From an uncultured Ruminococcus sp. (lineage in GTDB: Bacteria; Bacillota; Clostridia; Oscillospirales; Acutalibacteraceae): a stretch of DNA of 43,395 bases. A program made the position numbers and the translations under genes. The notes beneath the pieces are model-generated. The model saw only the letters and a list, made by a program, of their open reading frames with translations. It did no database searches and had not been told where the DNA came from. Of the stretch, positions 9,225 through 17,324 are shown piece by piece; positions within the stretch are counted from its first letter, which is position 1, and every line of letters begins with the position of its first letter. The DNA lies in assembly GCA_902792115.1 (NCBI GenBank), contig CADAYJ010000010.1, positions 42,701-86,095 on the forward strand. Reading direction: 5' to 3'.

Positions 9225-10712
9225 ATGGGAAAACCGACCGGCTTTATGGAGTTTGAAAGAGTGACGAATGCGGCCGCCGCTCCGGAGGAGAGAATAAAGA
9301 GCTTCCGTGAGTTCCGCGAGCCGCTTGATATGAAAAGCAGGCAGGAGCAGGCGGCGCGCTGCATGAACTGCGGCGTTCCGTTCTGCCAGTCCGCGATGAG
9401 ACTCGGCGGAATGGTTTCCGGCTGTCCGCTGCACAACCTCATTCCCGAGTGGAACGACGAGCTGTACAACGGTCACTTCGAGCACGCGCTCAACAGGCTT
9501 CTCAAAACGAACAACTTCCCGGAGTTCACCGGCAGGGTATGTCCGGCGCTCTGCGAGGCGGCGTGTACGTGCGGCTTGAACGACAGCCCCGTGACCGTTC
9601 ATGACAACGAGCTTTCGATCATCGAATACGGCTTTGAAAACGGCTTTATCGAGCCGAAGCCGCCGAAGGTGAGGACGGGCAAGCGCGTCGCCGTGGTCGG
9701 CTCCGGCCCCTCCGGGCTTGCGTGCGCCGATATGCTCAACAAGCGCGGCCACAGCGTGACCGTCTTCGAGCGCTCCGACCGCCCCGGCGGATTGCTGATG
9801 TACGGCATTCCGAACATGAAGCTCGACAAAGGCATCGTCATGCGCCGAATCCATCTTATGCAGGACGAGGGAGTCGAGTTCCGCACCGGCGCCGACGTCG
9901 GCTCTTCCGTTTCCGCAGACGAGCTTATGAGCGGATACGACGCCGTTGTGCTCTGCTGCGGCGCTTCTCAGCCGCGCGACCTGAACGTCGAGGGCAGAGA
10001 GTTAAGCGGCATTCACTTTGCCGTGGATTTTCTTAAGGCAACCACTAAGGCTCTGCTCGACGGAGAATTTGAAAACGGAAATTACATCAGTGCGAAGGAC
10101 ACAAACGTCCTCGTCGTAGGCGGCGGAGACACCGGCAACGACTGCGTGGGTACGTGTATGCGCCACGGCTGCAGGAGCGTTACCCAGCTTGAGATGATGC
10201 CGAAGCTGCCGGACGAGCGCGCTCCGGGCAACGAGTGGCCGCAGTGGCCGAGAGTCTGCAAGACGGACTACGGCCAGCAGGAGGCTGCTGCCGTCTTCGG
10301 GCACGATCCGCGCGTCTATCAGACGACGATCAAAAGGCTCATCGGCGGCGAGAACGGCGAGCTGAGGGCTGCCGAGCTTGTAAAGCTCGAGCCGAAGAAG
10401 GACGAGCAGACCGGAAGACTCACGATGGTTCCCGTTGAGGGCAGTGAATATACCGTGGACGCGGAGCTGCTGCTCATCGCGGCAGGCTTCACCGGTGCCC
10501 AGAGCTATGTTGCACAGTCGTTCGGCGTCGATCTCACGCAGAGAAACTGCGTCGCGACGGGTGAGGGACAATACAGAACTAGCGTTCCGAAGGTTTTCAC
10601 CGCCGGCGATATGCACCGCGGCCAGAGCCTCGTCGTATGGGCGATCAGCGAGGGCAGAGCGTGCGCACGTGAGGTCGACGAGTTCCTGATGAGGTACACG
10701 AATATGATCTGA
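9225..10712 (+). CDS. gltD: Glutamate synthase small subunit (NAD(P)H, Fe-S flavoprotein)
   Basis: Delivers electrons from NAD(P)H through FAD and Fe-S clusters to GltB. The 495-residue protein has an N-terminal Fe-S domain with [23 protein letters not shown] and [14 protein letters not shown] cysteine groups. An FAD Rossmann motif [17 protein letters not shown] follows near residue 150, and a second nucleotide motif [13 protein letters not shown] near 300. The AAGGGGG ribosome-binding site overlaps the gltB end. There is no clear terminator in the 61 bp before dapF, so read-through into the dap genes is possible. Confidence 0.97.
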   Translation: MGKPTGFMEFERVTNAAAAPEERIKSFREFREPLDMKSRQEQAARCMNCGVPFCQSAMRLGGMVSGCPLHNLIPEWNDELYNGHFEHALNRLLKTNNFPEFTGRVCPALCEAACTCGLNDSPVTVHDNELSIIEYGFENGFIEPKPPKVRTGKRVAVVGSGPSGLACADMLNKRGHSVTVFERSDRPGGLLMYGIPNMKLDKGIVMRRIHLMQDEGVEFRTGADVGSSVSADELMSGYDAVVLCCGASQPRDLNVEGRELSGIHFAVDFLKATTKALLDGEFENGNYISAKDTNVLVVGGGDTGNDCVGTCMRHGCRSVTQLEMMPKLPDERAPGNEWPQWPRVCKTDYGQQEAAAVFGHDPRVYQTTIKRLIGGENGELRAAELVKLEPKKDEQTGRLTMVPVEGSEYTVDAELLLIAAGFTGAQSYVAQSFGVDLTQRNCVATGEGQYRTSVPKVFTAGDMHRGQSLVVWAISEGRACAREVDEFLMRYTNMI

Positions 10713-10773
10713 GCGCGGAAAATGGGATCAGCGCTAAAATGATCTCACACCGCACTCAAAGAAGGGTGTTGTT

Positions 10774-11583
10774 ATGAGACTTAAATTTACAAAGATGCAC
10801 GGGCTTGGGAACGACTACATTTACTTCGACTGCGTTCGCGGCGAGACGCCTGCCGATCCACAGGCGCTTTCCGTCCGGCTTTCCGACCGCCACTTCGGCG
10901 TCGGCGGCGACGGTATAGTTCTGATAATGCCGTCGGAAAAGGCCGATTTCAGAATGAGAATGTTCAACGCCGACGGCAGCGAGGGCGCAATGTGCGGCAA
11001 TGCCTCGCGTTGTATCGCAAAGTACGTCTACGACAGAGGTCTGACGAGCAAGAAGCTCGTTATGCTTGAGACGCTCTCCGGCATCAAGACGCTTGACATA
11101 CAGGAAAAGGACGGAGCCGCGCAGAGCGTCACCGTCGATATGGGCAAGCCGAAGACGGGCGCAGTCATGCAGCCTATCTCGGCGGAGTGCGGCGATTTCC
11201 TTTACACCTTCGTGGACATGGGCAACCCGCACTGCGTTATCTTCACCGATACACCCGTTGACGAGCTTGATATAGAAAGAGTCGGCAGGCCGCTTGAAAA
11301 CCACGAGTTTTTCCCCGACAGGGCGAATGTCGAGTTTGTCAATGTTACGGACGGCGGCAACCTGAAAATGCGCGTCTGGGAGCGCGGCAGCGGAGAGACT
11401 CTCGCCTGCGGAACGGGCGCCTGCGCGACCGTTACGGCGGCCGTTGTGAACGGGATATCGCCTATGAACGAGGAGGTCCGCGTTCACCTCAAAGGCGGCG
11501 TTCTTACGATAACGTACGACGGCGAAAGGGTTCTTATGACAGGTCCGGCGGAATTCGTTTTCGACGGAGAAGTGGAGGTTTGA
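10774..11583 (+). CDS. dapF: Diaminopimelate epimerase
   Basis: Converts LL- to meso-diaminopimelate for lysine and peptidoglycan synthesis, without cofactor. The 269 residues begin MRLKFTKMHGLGNDYIYFDC. The two catalytic cysteines are visible in NADGSEGAMCGNASRC and in ETLACGTGACATV. The AAGGGTG site precedes the ATG by 5 bp. dapL starts 3 bp after the stop, so the two successive enzymes of the aminotransferase pathway form a tight pair, with DapL making the LL isomer that DapF epimerises. Confidence 0.96.
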   Translation: MRLKFTKMHGLGNDYIYFDCVRGETPADPQALSVRLSDRHFGVGGDGIVLIMPSEKADFRMRMFNADGSEGAMCGNASRCIAKYVYDRGLTSKKLVMLETLSGIKTLDIQEKDGAAQSVTVDMGKPKTGAVMQPISAECGDFLYTFVDMGNPHCVIFTDTPVDELDIERVGRPLENHEFFPDRANVEFVNVTDGGNLKMRVWERGSGETLACGTGACATVTAAVVNGISPMNEEVRVHLKGGVLTITYDGERVLMTGPAEFVFDGEVEV

Positions 11584-11586
11584 GCA

Positions 11587-12771
11587 ATGAAGATAAACAG
11601 AAATTTTGACAGCCTCGCTGAGAGCTACCTCTTCGCGAGAGTAGCCGAGAAAACGCAGGCGTACGCCGCCGCGCACCCCGACAGGAAGTTGATAAAGATG
11701 GGTATCGGCGACGTCACACTTCCGCTCGCGCCCGCCGTAGTTGAGGCGATGAAAAAGGCGGCCGACGAGATGGCGGACAAATCCACCTTCAAGGGCTATC
11801 CCGAATACGAGGGCTACGACTTCCTGCGCGAAGCGATAAGCCGGTACTACGGCTCGTTCGGCGTTTCTGTATCTCCCGACGAGGTGTTCGTAAACGACGG
11901 CGCAAAGAGTGACTGCGGCAATATCGGCGACATCTTTTCACCCGACTGCACCGTCCTCGTGACGGATCCCGTTTACCCCGTATACGTCGATACGAATATC
12001 ATGGCAGGGCGCAAAATAGTATATGCGCCGTCCACACGAGAAAACGGCTTCTGCGCGATGCCCGACAAAAGTGTTCACGCCGACATTATCTACCTCTGCT
12101 CTCCGAACAATCCTACGGGAGCGGCGTACACCGCCGGGCAGCTTAAGGAATGGATAGAGTACGCGCTCGAAAACGATGCCGTCATTCTCTACGACGCGGC
12201 GTACGAGGCGTTCATTTCGGACGATCTGCCGCGCAGCATCTTTGCTGTCGAGGGCGCACGCAAATGCGCGGTCGAGTTCTGTTCTCTCTCAAAGACAGCG
12301 GGCTTCACCGGAACTCGCTGCGGCTACACCGTCATTCCGAACGAGCTTGAATTTGACGGTCACAATATAAAAAAGCTCTGGTACAGACGTCAATCCTCAA
12401 AGTTCAACGGCGTATCGTACCCCGTACAGCGCGCCGCCGAGGCTGTATTCTCGCCGGAGGGCATGAAGCAGACGAGGGAAAATATCGAATACTACAAGCG
12501 CAACGCCGCCGTTATCGCCGACACGATGGAGCGTCTCGGCATCTCCTACACCGGCGGCAGAAATTCGCCGTACATATGGATCACCTGCCCGAACGGCATG
12601 GGCAGCTGGGAATTTTTCGACTTCCTGCTTGAAAAGGCAAACGTCGTCGCGACGCCCGGCGAGGGCTTCGGCGAGTGCGGCAAGGGCTGTATGCGCTTCA
12701 CCTCGTTCGCAGATCACAGCGCCACCGTCGAGGCGATGGAGCGGATAACGAAAGCGCTGCACGACGCCTGA
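11587..12771 (+). CDS. dapL: LL-diaminopimelate aminotransferase
   Basis: PLP enzyme that makes LL-diaminopimelate directly from tetrahydrodipicolinate and glutamate, bypassing the succinylase and acetylase routes. The 394 residues begin with MKINRNFDSLAESYLFARV, and show KMGIGDVTLPLAP, NDGAKSDCGNIGDIF and the PLP lysine in SLSKTAGFTGTRCGY. GGAGGT precedes the ATG. The use of glutamate as amino donor fits its place downstream of glutamate synthase. No strong terminator is seen in the 134 bp that follow. Confidence 0.95.
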   Translation: MKINRNFDSLAESYLFARVAEKTQAYAAAHPDRKLIKMGIGDVTLPLAPAVVEAMKKAADEMADKSTFKGYPEYEGYDFLREAISRYYGSFGVSVSPDEVFVNDGAKSDCGNIGDIFSPDCTVLVTDPVYPVYVDTNIMAGRKIVYAPSTRENGFCAMPDKSVHADIIYLCSPNNPTGAAYTAGQLKEWIEYALENDAVILYDAAYEAFISDDLPRSIFAVEGARKCAVEFCSLSKTAGFTGTRCGYTVIPNELEFDGHNIKKLWYRRQSSKFNGVSYPVQRAAEAVFSPEGMKQTRENIEYYKRNAAVIADTMERLGISYTGGRNSPYIWITCPNGMGSWEFFDFLLEKANVVATPGEGFGECGKGCMRFTSFADHSATVEAMERITKALHDA

Positions 12772-12840
12772 AAGCGTGCTGTATAAGCTGATTATTATTT
12801 TTCTGTTTTGTGTGCCGAACGGACACGCCGCACCGTGCCG

Positions 12841-12869
12841 TTGAAATTTTTTCCGCCTTGTGATATAAT
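12841..12869 (+). promoter_or_regulatory. Promoter of the PARG-carbonic anhydrase gene
   Basis: TTGAAA (12841-12846) and TATAAT (12864-12869) with a 17-bp spacer, 37 bp before the start codon. It makes the fusion gene an independent transcription unit, separate from the dap genes. Confidence 0.75.
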
Positions 12870-12905
12870 GATCATAAAGTATATGAAAAAAGGCGGGGAC
12901 GCTAT

Positions 12906-14309
12906 ATGGGTATCAATGATATCGAGATCGCTAACAGAACGATAAAGATCACTGCGGCCGGGAAGTATGAGGTCGGAGGAAGGACAGTCAGGCTGCCTGA
13001 TGCCGATTTTTCAAAGACGATCGTTTTCTCTCCCGAGGAGGGAGAGCTGCTTTTGCATAAGGTACACTCGAAAAAGGGCAGCGGCAAAATGTGCAGGATA
13101 ATCGTCACGACGGAGGATTCCTTCCGAGCGGCGAGCCGGTACAACGAGCCGCTCGTCATGAATTTTGCCAATGCGTTCAATCCGGGAGGCGGCTTCCGCA
13201 TCGGCGCGAGGGCGCAGGAGGAGGCGCTGTGCCGCTGCAGTACGCTGTACAGCTCGCTCGTCTCAGAGACAGCCGCCGCAATGTACAATTACAACGCCGC
13301 GTTCAGGAACGAGGGCGAGTCCGACTATATGCTCCTCTCGCCAAACGTCTGCGTTTTCAGAAATGAGCGCTGCGAGCTGCTGCAGGCGCCGTTCAAGGTC
13401 GGCGTTATTACGCTGCCGGCTCCTAACCGCTTCGGCGAAGCGATGTTCCTCCCGGAGAAGAAGATCGCCGAAACGATGACGAGGCGCATACGCATCATGC
13501 TGCGTATTGCGAAAAATCACGGTTACAGAAGCATCGTAGCCGGCGCGTGGGGCTGCGGAGCCTTCGGCAACGACGCGCGCAACGTCTCGGCGTATTTCAA
13601 GCGCGTTATCATAGACGAGGGCTGCGGCGAATGGTTCGACGAGATCTGCTTCGCAATCTACGGCGCGCCCGAGAGCAGGAACATCAAGGCGTTCCGCGAG
13701 ACGTTTTCACAGTATGACCTCTCTCAGAAGCCGGCGGAGGACGAGAAAAACCTTTCCGCGCAGCAGGCTCTCGCGCGTCTTAAAAAGGGCAACGAGCGCT
13801 ACCTCGGCTCAAGGACCGGTACGGGCGACATCTCCCTGAAACGCCGCATCGAATGCTTCAAGAACGGGCAGCACCCGTACGCCGTGATCGTATCGTGCTC
13901 CGATTCGCGCGTGATCCCGGAGTGCATTTTCGGTGCCGGCATCGGCGAGCTGTTCACGGTGCGCGTAGCCGGCAACGTCATGGACGATCACCAGCTCGGC
14001 TCGATCGAGTACGCCGCCGACCACCTCGGCTGCAGGCTTATCGTTGTGTTGGGGCACGACGGCTGCGGAGCCGTGGACGCGGCGATGAATCACGATCCGG
14101 ACGGCTACATCAAGTTCATCACCGACGAGATACGCAAGGCTGTCGGCGATGAATCGGACGAATACAAGGCGTGCTGCCGGAATGTCCTCCACAGCGTGAA
14201 GACGATCGAGAGCAGCCTTGAGATCCACAAGCAGGAGGAACGAGGTCTGCGCGTAATCGGAGCGATGTACCGCCTGGAGGACGGCCGCGTGGAATTTGAT
14301 ATAAAATAA
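12906..14309 (+). CDS. Fusion of a bacterial-type poly(ADP-ribose) glycohydrolase domain and a beta-carbonic anhydrase
   Basis: A single 467-residue protein with two complete enzyme domains. Residues about 1-270 form a TIGR02452/DUF2263-type PARG domain. The catalytic signature GGG-X7-QEE is present (94-96 and 104-106, inside NFANAFNPGGGFRIGARAQE), with the later AGAWGCGAFGNDARNV segment. Residues about 285-467 form a beta-carbonic anhydrase with intact zinc ligands Cys331 and the Asp333-Arg335 dyad (SCSDSR), His384 and Cys387 (GHDGCGAV). Known chemistry is hydrolysis of ADP-ribose chains and CO2 hydration; why they are joined is unknown. It has its own promoter at 12841 and RBS AGGCGGGG. Both domains look active. 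Substrate of the PARG domain is inferred from the signature only. Confidence 0.88.
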   Translation: MGINDIEIANRTIKITAAGKYEVGGRTVRLPDADFSKTIVFSPEEGELLLHKVHSKKGSGKMCRIIVTTEDSFRAASRYNEPLVMNFANAFNPGGGFRIGARAQEEALCRCSTLYSSLVSETAAAMYNYNAAFRNEGESDYMLLSPNVCVFRNERCELLQAPFKVGVITLPAPNRFGEAMFLPEKKIAETMTRRIRIMLRIAKNHGYRSIVAGAWGCGAFGNDARNVSAYFKRVIIDEGCGEWFDEICFAIYGAPESRNIKAFRETFSQYDLSQKPAEDEKNLSAQQALARLKKGNERYLGSRTGTGDISLKRRIECFKNGQHPYAVIVSCSDSRVIPECIFGAGIGELFTVRVAGNVMDDHQLGSIEYAADHLGCRLIVVLGHDGCGAVDAAMNHDPDGYIKFITDEIRKAVGDESDEYKACCRNVLHSVKTIESSLEIHKQEERGLRVIGAMYRLEDGRVEFDIK

Positions 14310-14311
14310 AA

Positions 14312-14362
14312 ACAGAGCCTTCGCTCTCCGTTAGTTCGGAGCTGCGAAGGCTTGTTTTTTTG
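14312..14362. terminator. Bidirectional terminator between convergent genes
   Basis: AGCCTTCGC and GCGAAGGCT arms enclose a second internal hairpin (CTCCG/CGGAG), followed on the plus strand by TGTTTTTTTG and on the minus strand by TTTTATTTTAT. It ends the PARG-carbonic anhydrase gene and overlaps the region just after the dockerin gene stop. Confidence 0.85.
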
Positions 14363-14363
14363 T

Positions 14364-15194
14364 TTATCGGACGATAGAAGTAAAGTCAAACGGCTTGCCG
14401 GTCAGATTATCGTCCCTGAAGGCGATGCTGTAACGCAGAACGCCGAGTGCGTCGCTTGGGGTTATGTGCTTGTCTGCGCCTACGTTGCCGATGAGCGTCA
14501 GCAGCTCGTCGAATTCGTCGAGGTCTATGCTTGTGCGAAGGATCATAAGCGCGTCGTTCGAGGTGATGTAGCTGTCGAGGTCAACGTCGCCGTAGATACC
14601 CTTCAGGCGGCGTTCATCTTTCTTGCCGCTGCCGTCTGTGTCGGATTCTCCGCGTTTCTTGCCGCCGTCCGGCTCATCAGGGGAGGAAGCACTGTCGGGT
14701 GTTTCGTTTCCGTCATTGCCGTTTCCGTCGGAGCCGCCCTGTTTGCCGTCGGTGCCGTTTCCGTCGGAGTCGCCCGGTTTGCCGTCATTGCTGCTGCCGT
14801 TGGAATCGCCCGGTTTGCCGTCATTGCCGCTGCCGTCGGAATCGCCCTGTTTGCCGTCGGTGCCGTTTCCGTCGGAGTCGCCCGGTTCCCACTCCGCGTA
14901 CGCGATCCAGTCCTCGCCGCGCATGACGTGCCTGTCGCCGGGGCTGTAATACTTCTTCGATCCGTTGTATTCAAAGCGCCAGCGCGCAAAATGCGTGTCC
15001 TCCGGCGCAATAAAGCTGCATTCCGGGAACGTAACGTATATGCCGTCCTCGTCGTCCTGGTCTACCGTTATACTCTCCATCGTGCCGGCGGCTCCGTTTG
15101 CGTTGAACGCCACTGTGTATGCGGAACGAGCCGCAAGCGCCGTTTCAAATGGCATAAGCCCCAAAAGTATCGCGGCGGCTGCCATGCAGCTCAA
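14364..15194 (-). CDS. Secreted InlB-repeat protein with acidic Gly/Asp repeat linker and C-terminal dockerin
   Basis: About 276 residues from a TTG at 15194. A hydrophobic signal core (MAAAAILLGLMPFETALA) precedes a Listeria/Bacteroides-type InlB repeat (YTVAFNANGAAGTMESITVD to AYAEWE). Then come five 12-residue repeats of the form GDSDGNGTDGK(P/Q), and a C-terminal pair of dockerin-like calcium loops (GDVDLDSYITSNDALMILRT and GNVGADKHITPSDALGVLRY). Dockerins dock secreted proteins to cohesins on scaffolds or cell walls; no cohesin is in view. The 5' end is odd. A good GAGGAG site lies at 15222-15227, but the GTG it serves (15212-15214) is out of frame. One extra A in the A6 run at 15198-15203 would give a normal signal peptide. 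The gene may be frameshifted or mis-assembled there. Confidence 0.78.
   Translation of the reverse strand: MSCMAAAAILLGLMPFETALAARSAYTVAFNANGAAGTMESITVDQDDEDGIYVTFPECSFIAPEDTHFARWRFEYNGSKKYYSPGDRHVMRGEDWIAYAEWEPGDSDGNGTDGKQGDSDGSGNDGKPGDSNGSSNDGKPGDSDGNGTDGKQGGSDGNGNDGNETPDSASSPDEPDGGKKRGESDTDGSGKKDERRLKGIYGDVDLDSYITSNDALMILRTSIDLDEFDELLTLIGNVGADKHITPSDALGVLRYSIAFRDDNLTGKPFDFTSIVR
14707..14886 (-). repeat. Five tandem 36-bp repeats in the dockerin protein linker
   Basis: Five imperfect 36-bp units encode the 12-residue motif GDSDGNGTDGK plus Pro or Gln. Such in-frame minisatellites can change copy number and so linker length. Confidence 0.85.
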
Positions 15195-15466
15195 AAGTTT
15201 TTTCTTACATTCACTATTATCACTCCTCGGTACAAGATGTATTGATAATGAGTTGTAACAAATTTAGTAATAAAATTACAAACTGTAATGACTATAACAC
15301 ATTTGTGTTTCAATTATGCCGGAGAATTATTTTTAAAATTCATGATATTTTTTCTGCGCATATAATTATCAAAATTATTCTTCCGGATATGAATAATTGA
15401 AAGAATTTGCTCATTAGTGAAATTCTCTGAGCGAATTATGGAGAAAAAATCAAGGCTTTTGAACAA
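15195..15466. other. AT-rich intergenic spacer
   Basis: Strongly AT-rich stretch between the divergent dockerin and fructose regulator genes. It holds the GAGGAG site of the dockerin gene, an inverted repeat AATTATTC-N10-GAATAATT (15373-15398) and a TTTGCTCA motif (15406-15413) that resembles the fru operator repeats. No convincing ORF or dockerin-gene promoter was seen. Confidence 0.4.
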
Positions 15467-15510
15467 TTTTGCTCACTTTTGCTTGACTTTGCTCAAATGT
15501 GTGTTATAAT
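15467..15510 (+). promoter_or_regulatory. fru operon promoter overlapped by direct-repeat operator
   Basis: TTGACT (15483-15488) and TATAAT (15505-15510), spacer 16 bp. Three copies of TTTTGCTCA-like sequence have their GCT at 15471, 15481 and 15491, exactly 10 bp apart, so they face one side of the helix and cover the -35 box. DeoR-family fructose repressors are known to use repeated half-sites, so autoregulation by the adjacent regulator is likely. The inducer would presumably be fructose 1-phosphate. Confidence 0.65.
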
Positions 15511-15548
15511 AGGTTTATAGAGTTATTTGACTGGGGCGAGGTGAGTTT

Positions 15549-16298
15549 ATGCTTACTCAGGAACGGTATAAAAATATTCTCGATTTTCTTGACGAGCGCG
15601 ATGCGGCTACTGTCTCGCAGCTCGCTGAGCTGATCGGTACGTCGGAGTCCACGATACGGCGTGACCTAACAGCGCTCGACAGGGACGGAAGGCTCCGCAA
15701 GGTATACGGAGGCGCTACGGCGATAACGCGGACGGAGGGCGCTCTCGAGGACGAGGTGAACGTCCGCGACGTTCAGATGGCGCAGGAGAAGGAGCTGATC
15801 GCCGAATACGCGGCAGGGCTGATAAACAACGACGATTTCATCTATATAGACTCGGGCACTACGACGGCGCGCTTCATCGACCACATCGGAAGTACGAAGG
15901 CGACGTTCGTCACAAACGGCGTGATCCACGCGCAGAAGCTGCTCTCGAAGGGGCTTCGGGCGTATATGATAGGCGGCAGGATCAAGACGGTGACGGCTTC
16001 CGTCGTCGGCGCGGAGGGCATCAGGAACCTGCTGAAATTCAACTTCACGAAATCGTTCCTCGGAACGAACGGGATCGACATCACTGCCGGCTTCACAACG
16101 CCGGACAGCGAGGAGGCGATGATGAAGTCTCGCGCGATCGAAAAGAGCTTCGCCGTCTTCGTCCTCGCTGATCACAGCAAATTCAGAAAGGTATATCCCG
16201 TGACGTTTGCGGAGCTGAAAAAGTGCTGCATCGTTACGGATAAGCTCCCTTACGGGGGATTTTCGGACAAGACGATCATCAGGGAGGTGACGAAATGA
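15549..16298 (+). CDS. fruR: DeoR-family transcriptional regulator of fructose genes
   Basis: 249 residues: an N-terminal DeoR winged helix-turn-helix (about 1-57, with VSQLAELIGTSESTIRRDLT) and a C-terminal DeoRC sugar-phosphate sensor domain with DSGTTTARFI and the conserved FLGTNGID segment. It opens the fruR-fruK-fruA operon, and its stop overlaps the fruK start (ATGA), indicating translational coupling. By family and context it represses the operon and is relieved by a phosphorylated sugar, most likely fructose 1-phosphate. Gene symbol is by analogy. Confidence 0.88.
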   Translation: MLTQERYKNILDFLDERDAATVSQLAELIGTSESTIRRDLTALDRDGRLRKVYGGATAITRTEGALEDEVNVRDVQMAQEKELIAEYAAGLINNDDFIYIDSGTTTARFIDHIGSTKATFVTNGVIHAQKLLSKGLRAYMIGGRIKTVTASVVGAEGIRNLLKFNFTKSFLGTNGIDITAGFTTPDSEEAMMKSRAIEKSFAVFVLADHSKFRKVYPVTFAELKKCCIVTDKLPYGGFSDKTIIREVTK

Positions 16299-17218
16299 TC
16301 TTCACGCTGACGCTCAACCCCTCGATAGACTATGTAGTGCATCTCGACAGGTTTGAAAGCGGCATCACCAACCGCACGACCGGCGAGGAGTATTATATCG
16401 GAGGGAAGGGCTTAAATGTATCGTTCATGCTTGCGGAGCTTGGCATAGAAAGCACCGCATTCGGATTTACGGCAGGCTTCACAGGAGCCGCGATCGCCGG
16501 CGGCATTTTAGGCAAGGGTATCCGCTCCGACTTTATCCGCCTCCAAAATGGCCTTTCGAGGATCAACATCAAGATCAAGGCAGAGCAGGAGAGCGAGATC
16601 AACTGCCAGGGACCGGATATTTCCGAGAGCGAGTTCATACAGCTCCTGCGCAAGGTGGAGGCTATTAAGGACGGTGATACGATCGTCCTCGCAGGAAGCA
16701 TTCCGAAGACGATGTCGGACGACACATACGTCCGCATTCTCAAGCACCTCGGCGGCAAGGACGTGAGGATCGTCGTGGACGCGACGAAGAAGCTGCTCAT
16801 GAACTGCCTGCCCTACCGCCCCTTCCTTATCAAGCCGAACAGGCAGGAGCTTTCAGAGATGTTCAAAACGACGGTCGAAACGGCGGAGCAGACAGAGACC
16901 TGTGCGCGTGAGCTGATGAAGATGGGCGCGCGAAACGTGATCGTCTCGCTCGGAGGGCAGGGCGCCGTGCTCTTCGCCGAGGACGGCAAAACGTACCGCA
17001 CCGGCGTGCTTAAAGAGAAGGTCGTAAGCACTGTCGGCTCCGGAGACTCAATGGTAGCCGGTTTTATCGCCGGATACGAGCAGAAAAAGGACTATGGCTA
17101 CGCGCTGAAGCTCGGCACAGCCTGCGGCAACGCCACCGCCTTCTCAGCCGGCATCGCCAAAAAGGAGAAGGTCATGGAGGTGCTGGAGAAGATCACAGTA
17201 ACCGAGAAAAACAATTAA
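16295..17218 (+). CDS. fruK: 1-phosphofructokinase (PfkB family)
   Basis: Phosphorylates fructose 1-phosphate to fructose 1,6-bisphosphate. The 307-residue protein begins MIFTLTLNPSIDYVVHLDRF, typical of FruK/LacC enzymes, with the first PfkB signature GGKGLNVSFML and the second in VVSTVGSGDSMVAGF containing the catalytic Asp. It overlaps fruR by 4 bp and is followed by the fructose EIIABC gene, so the whole uptake-to-glycolysis route is local. A tagatose 6-phosphate kinase role is the main alternative; the fruA neighbour argues against it. Confidence 0.92.
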   Translation: MIFTLTLNPSIDYVVHLDRFESGITNRTTGEEYYIGGKGLNVSFMLAELGIESTAFGFTAGFTGAAIAGGILGKGIRSDFIRLQNGLSRINIKIKAEQESEINCQGPDISESEFIQLLRKVEAIKDGDTIVLAGSIPKTMSDDTYVRILKHLGGKDVRIVVDATKKLLMNCLPYRPFLIKPNRQELSEMFKTTVETAEQTETCARELMKMGARNVIVSLGGQGAVLFAEDGKTYRTGVLKEKVVSTVGSGDSMVAGFIAGYEQKKDYGYALKLGTACGNATAFSAGIAKKEKVMEVLEKITVTEKNN

Positions 17219-17225
17219 AGATTTT

Positions 17226-17280
17226 AAATGCAGAGTGAAGAATTTCGGAACGCTTCCGCAGCTTTTCATTTTGGATTTTA
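17226..17280. repeat. Palindromic repeat copy upstream of fruA
   Basis: Begins AAATGCAGAGTGAAG, has a central CGGAA-CGC-TTCCG hairpin, and ends TTTTCATTTTGGATTTTA. The AATGCA left end and TTCATTTTGGATT right end recur around 38391-38500 and, more loosely, at 34511-34611. The CGCTTCCGCAGCTTT core recurs at 19773. Could also act as a weak terminator/processing hairpin between fruK and fruA. Confidence 0.45.
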
Positions 17281-17324
17281 TCAGTACGACACTATATATT
17301 CCATACTAAAAAGGGGGTACGATC

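Noticed and set aside
12772..12840. Possible terminator after dapL
   Set aside because: Only a weak GTGT...ACAC hairpin without a T-run; not strong enough to list.
14707..14886. CRISPR-like periodic repeats
   Set aside because: The 36-bp units are contiguous without spacers and encode an in-frame Gly/Asp linker.
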